6,136 bases of DNA from Paracoccaceae bacterium (GTDB lineage: Bacteria; Pseudomonadota; Alphaproteobacteria; Rhodobacterales; Rhodobacteraceae), in contig JALQYS010000536.1 of assembly GCA_023254015.1 (NCBI GenBank), positions 1 through 6,136 on the forward strand, written 5' to 3'. This document shows, piece after piece, positions 4,930-6,136 of this stretch. A program made the position numbers and the translations under genes. Numbering within the stretch: the first letter of the stretch is position 1; each line of letters opens with the position of its first letter. A model generated the notes under the pieces. It saw only the letters and a program-made list of their open reading frames with translations. It was not told where the DNA came from and made no database searches.

Positions 4930-6136
4930 CTAGCGGCAGGTCATGTCGTTGAACAGCGCAAAGGCCATGAAGGTCAGCACCAGCGCAAGGCCAAGCGTCA
5001 TCAGCACCCGCAGCGCCGCATCGGGCGGCGGGCGGCGGAACACCGCCTCATAGGCGTGGAAGACCAGATGCCCGCCATCCAGCACCGGGATCGGGAAGAG
5101 GTTGATAAGCCCGATGCCCAGTGACAGCATGGCCAGCATGCCGATATAGGTCTCGACCCCTTGCGTGGCCGATTGGCCCATGACCTGCGCCATGGTGATC
5201 GCGCCCGAGACGTTGCAGGTGGAAATCATGCCGGTCGCCACATGCCACAGGCTGGACAGCGAGGTGGTGGCGGCAAACCAGGTCTGGTCGGCGGCGATCT
5301 GCAAGGCCTCGATCAGGCCGGGCTGGCGGACCTGCGGTTCCACGAGCAATCCGCCGCTCAGCCCGATCAGCCAGCGGGTTTCGAACCCGCCCTCGGCCTT
5401 GGGAAGATCGCGGCGGTTGGGGGTGATGGTCAGATCAAAGGTCGTGCCCGCGGCGGTGCCATCTGCCCGCCAGATGGTCAGCGGCACCGGGGCGCCGGCC
5501 AGCCCCTCGACAATGGGGGGCAGCTCGGCAAAGGCCGAAACGGATTTGCCGCCCGCCTTCAGGATCACGTCGCCCTCTTGCAGCCCGGCGGCAAGGGCTG
5601 CGGATTTCAGCTGCACCCCCGCCACCAGGGGCGGCATCGGATGAGCGCCGGTCAGGTCGATCTCGGCCCCGTCGCGCAGCACGCGATAGCGGGCGGTCTG
5701 GGCGGCGGGCATCTCGGCGGCGGTGGCCAGATAGGTTTCCCAATCGGGCGTCGCCACGCCGTTCAGCGCGACGATCTCATCCCCCGGCTGCAGCGCCTGC
5801 GCCTCGCCCGGCAGCAGGGCCACCTTGCCGACGATGGGACGATCGGTCGCCACGCCGGTCCACAGCACCAGCCCCCAATAGACCGCAACCGCAAGGATGA
5901 AGTTGAACACCGGCCCCGCCGCCACCGTGGCCGCACGCGCCCAAAGGGGGGCGCCATGCATGGTGCGGCGCAGCTCATCCTCGCGCAGCGCCGCCATCGC
6001 CGCGCCATCCTTGCCAGAGGCGGCATTGCTGTCGCCCAGGAATTTCACATAGCCGCCAAAGGGCAAGGCCGCGATCTGCCAGCGCGTCCCGCGGCGGTCC
6101 ACCCGGCTGAACAGCGTGGGGCCGAAACCCAGGCTG
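4930..6136 (-). CDS. rseP: Site-2 intramembrane metalloprotease RseP (partial, lacks N-terminus)
   Basis: RseP is an inner-membrane zinc protease of the site-2 family. It cuts membrane-anchored anti-sigma factors after a first periplasmic cleavage, releasing envelope-stress sigma factors. The visible 401 residues begin SLGFGPTLFSRVDRRGTRW. The frame stays open to the right edge, so a GTG at 6102 is an internal valine codon and not the start. About 45 residues are missing, including the first membrane helix with the HExxH zinc motif. Visible parts in order: ALPFGGYVKF (visible residues 23-32), a second membrane segment around VFNFILAVAVYWGLVL, and two PDZ domains. The PDZ domains hold PGDEIVALNG (first) and AGLQEGDVILKAGGKSV (second). 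Then come a membrane helix with NLFPIPVLDGGHL carrying the third zinc ligand Asp (codon 5077-5079), and a last helix ending ALFNDMTCR. The usual SGPI before the third helix reads SGAI. The stop is TAG. Confidence 0.96.
   Translation of the reverse strand, partial: SLGFGPTLFSRVDRRGTRWQIAALPFGGYVKFLGDSNAASGKDGAAMAALREDELRRTMHGAPLWARAATVAAGPVFNFILAVAVYWGLVLWTGVATDRPIVGKVALLPGEAQALQPGDEIVALNGVATPDWETYLATAAEMPAAQTARYRVLRDGAEIDLTGAHPMPPLVAGVQLKSAALAAGLQEGDVILKAGGKSVSAFAELPPIVEGLAGAPVPLTIWRADGTAAGTTFDLTITPNRRDLPKAEGGFETRWLIGLSGGLLVEPQVRQPGLIEALQIAADQTWFAATTSLSSLWHVATGMISTCNVSGAITMAQVMGQSATQGVETYIGMLAMLSLGIGLINLFPIPVLDGGHLVFHAYEAVFRRPPPDAALRVLMTLGLALVLTFMAFALFNDMTCR

Noticed and set aside
6100..6102. 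GTG at 6102 as the rseP start
   Set aside because: The upstream codons continue in frame to the window edge and encode the conserved LGFGPTLFSR segment of RseP, so the GTG is an internal valine codon.

Overview
The window reads as an envelope-biogenesis cluster from a GC-rich alphaproteobacterium, most likely Rhodobacteraceae (Rhodobacterales). The reasons are the gene order rseP, bamA, skp, fabZ, lpxA, lpxI, the use of LpxI instead of LpxH, the high GC with strong G/C at third codon positions, and the style of the encoded proteins. I cannot name the genus. All genes are on the minus strand, so the biological order runs from high to low coordinates.

Layout in transcription order: (1) 6136-4930, rseP, lacking its first few dozen codons because it runs off the right edge. 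(2) 4855-4718, a 45-codon small membrane-protein gene with a strong ribosome binding site, which is easily missed. (3) 4680-4641, a strong nested inverted repeat that looks like an intrinsic terminator. (4) 4646-4618, a predicted sigma70-type promoter for bamA whose -35 box lies in the outer arm of that repeat. (5) 4583-2232, bamA. (6) 2232-1669, skp/ompH, whose start overlaps the bamA stop (TGATG). (7) 1668-1566, a 103-base gap holding a second promoter of the same design. (8) 1565-1107, fabZ. (9) 1101-304, lpxA. (10) 307-1, the N-terminal 102 codons of lpxI, overlapping lpxA by ATGA and running off the left edge.

The genes cooperate in building the outer membrane. RseP is the intramembrane protease of the envelope-stress cascade. 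BamA is the core outer-membrane protein insertase, and Skp chaperones unfolded outer-membrane proteins to it. FabZ makes unsaturated acyl-ACP in fatty acid elongation and competes with LpxA for 3-hydroxyacyl-ACP. LpxA commits that acyl chain to lipid A, and LpxI performs the pyrophosphatase step that yields lipid X. lpxD, found between skp and fabZ in E. coli, is absent here.

This is mostly conserved core biology, and I see no mobile element, CRISPR array, tRNA or rRNA. The less ordinary points are the small membrane-protein gene between rseP and bamA, the matched pair of promoters, the terminator/promoter palindrome, the missing lpxD, and an alanine at the acyl-chain ruler position of LpxA.
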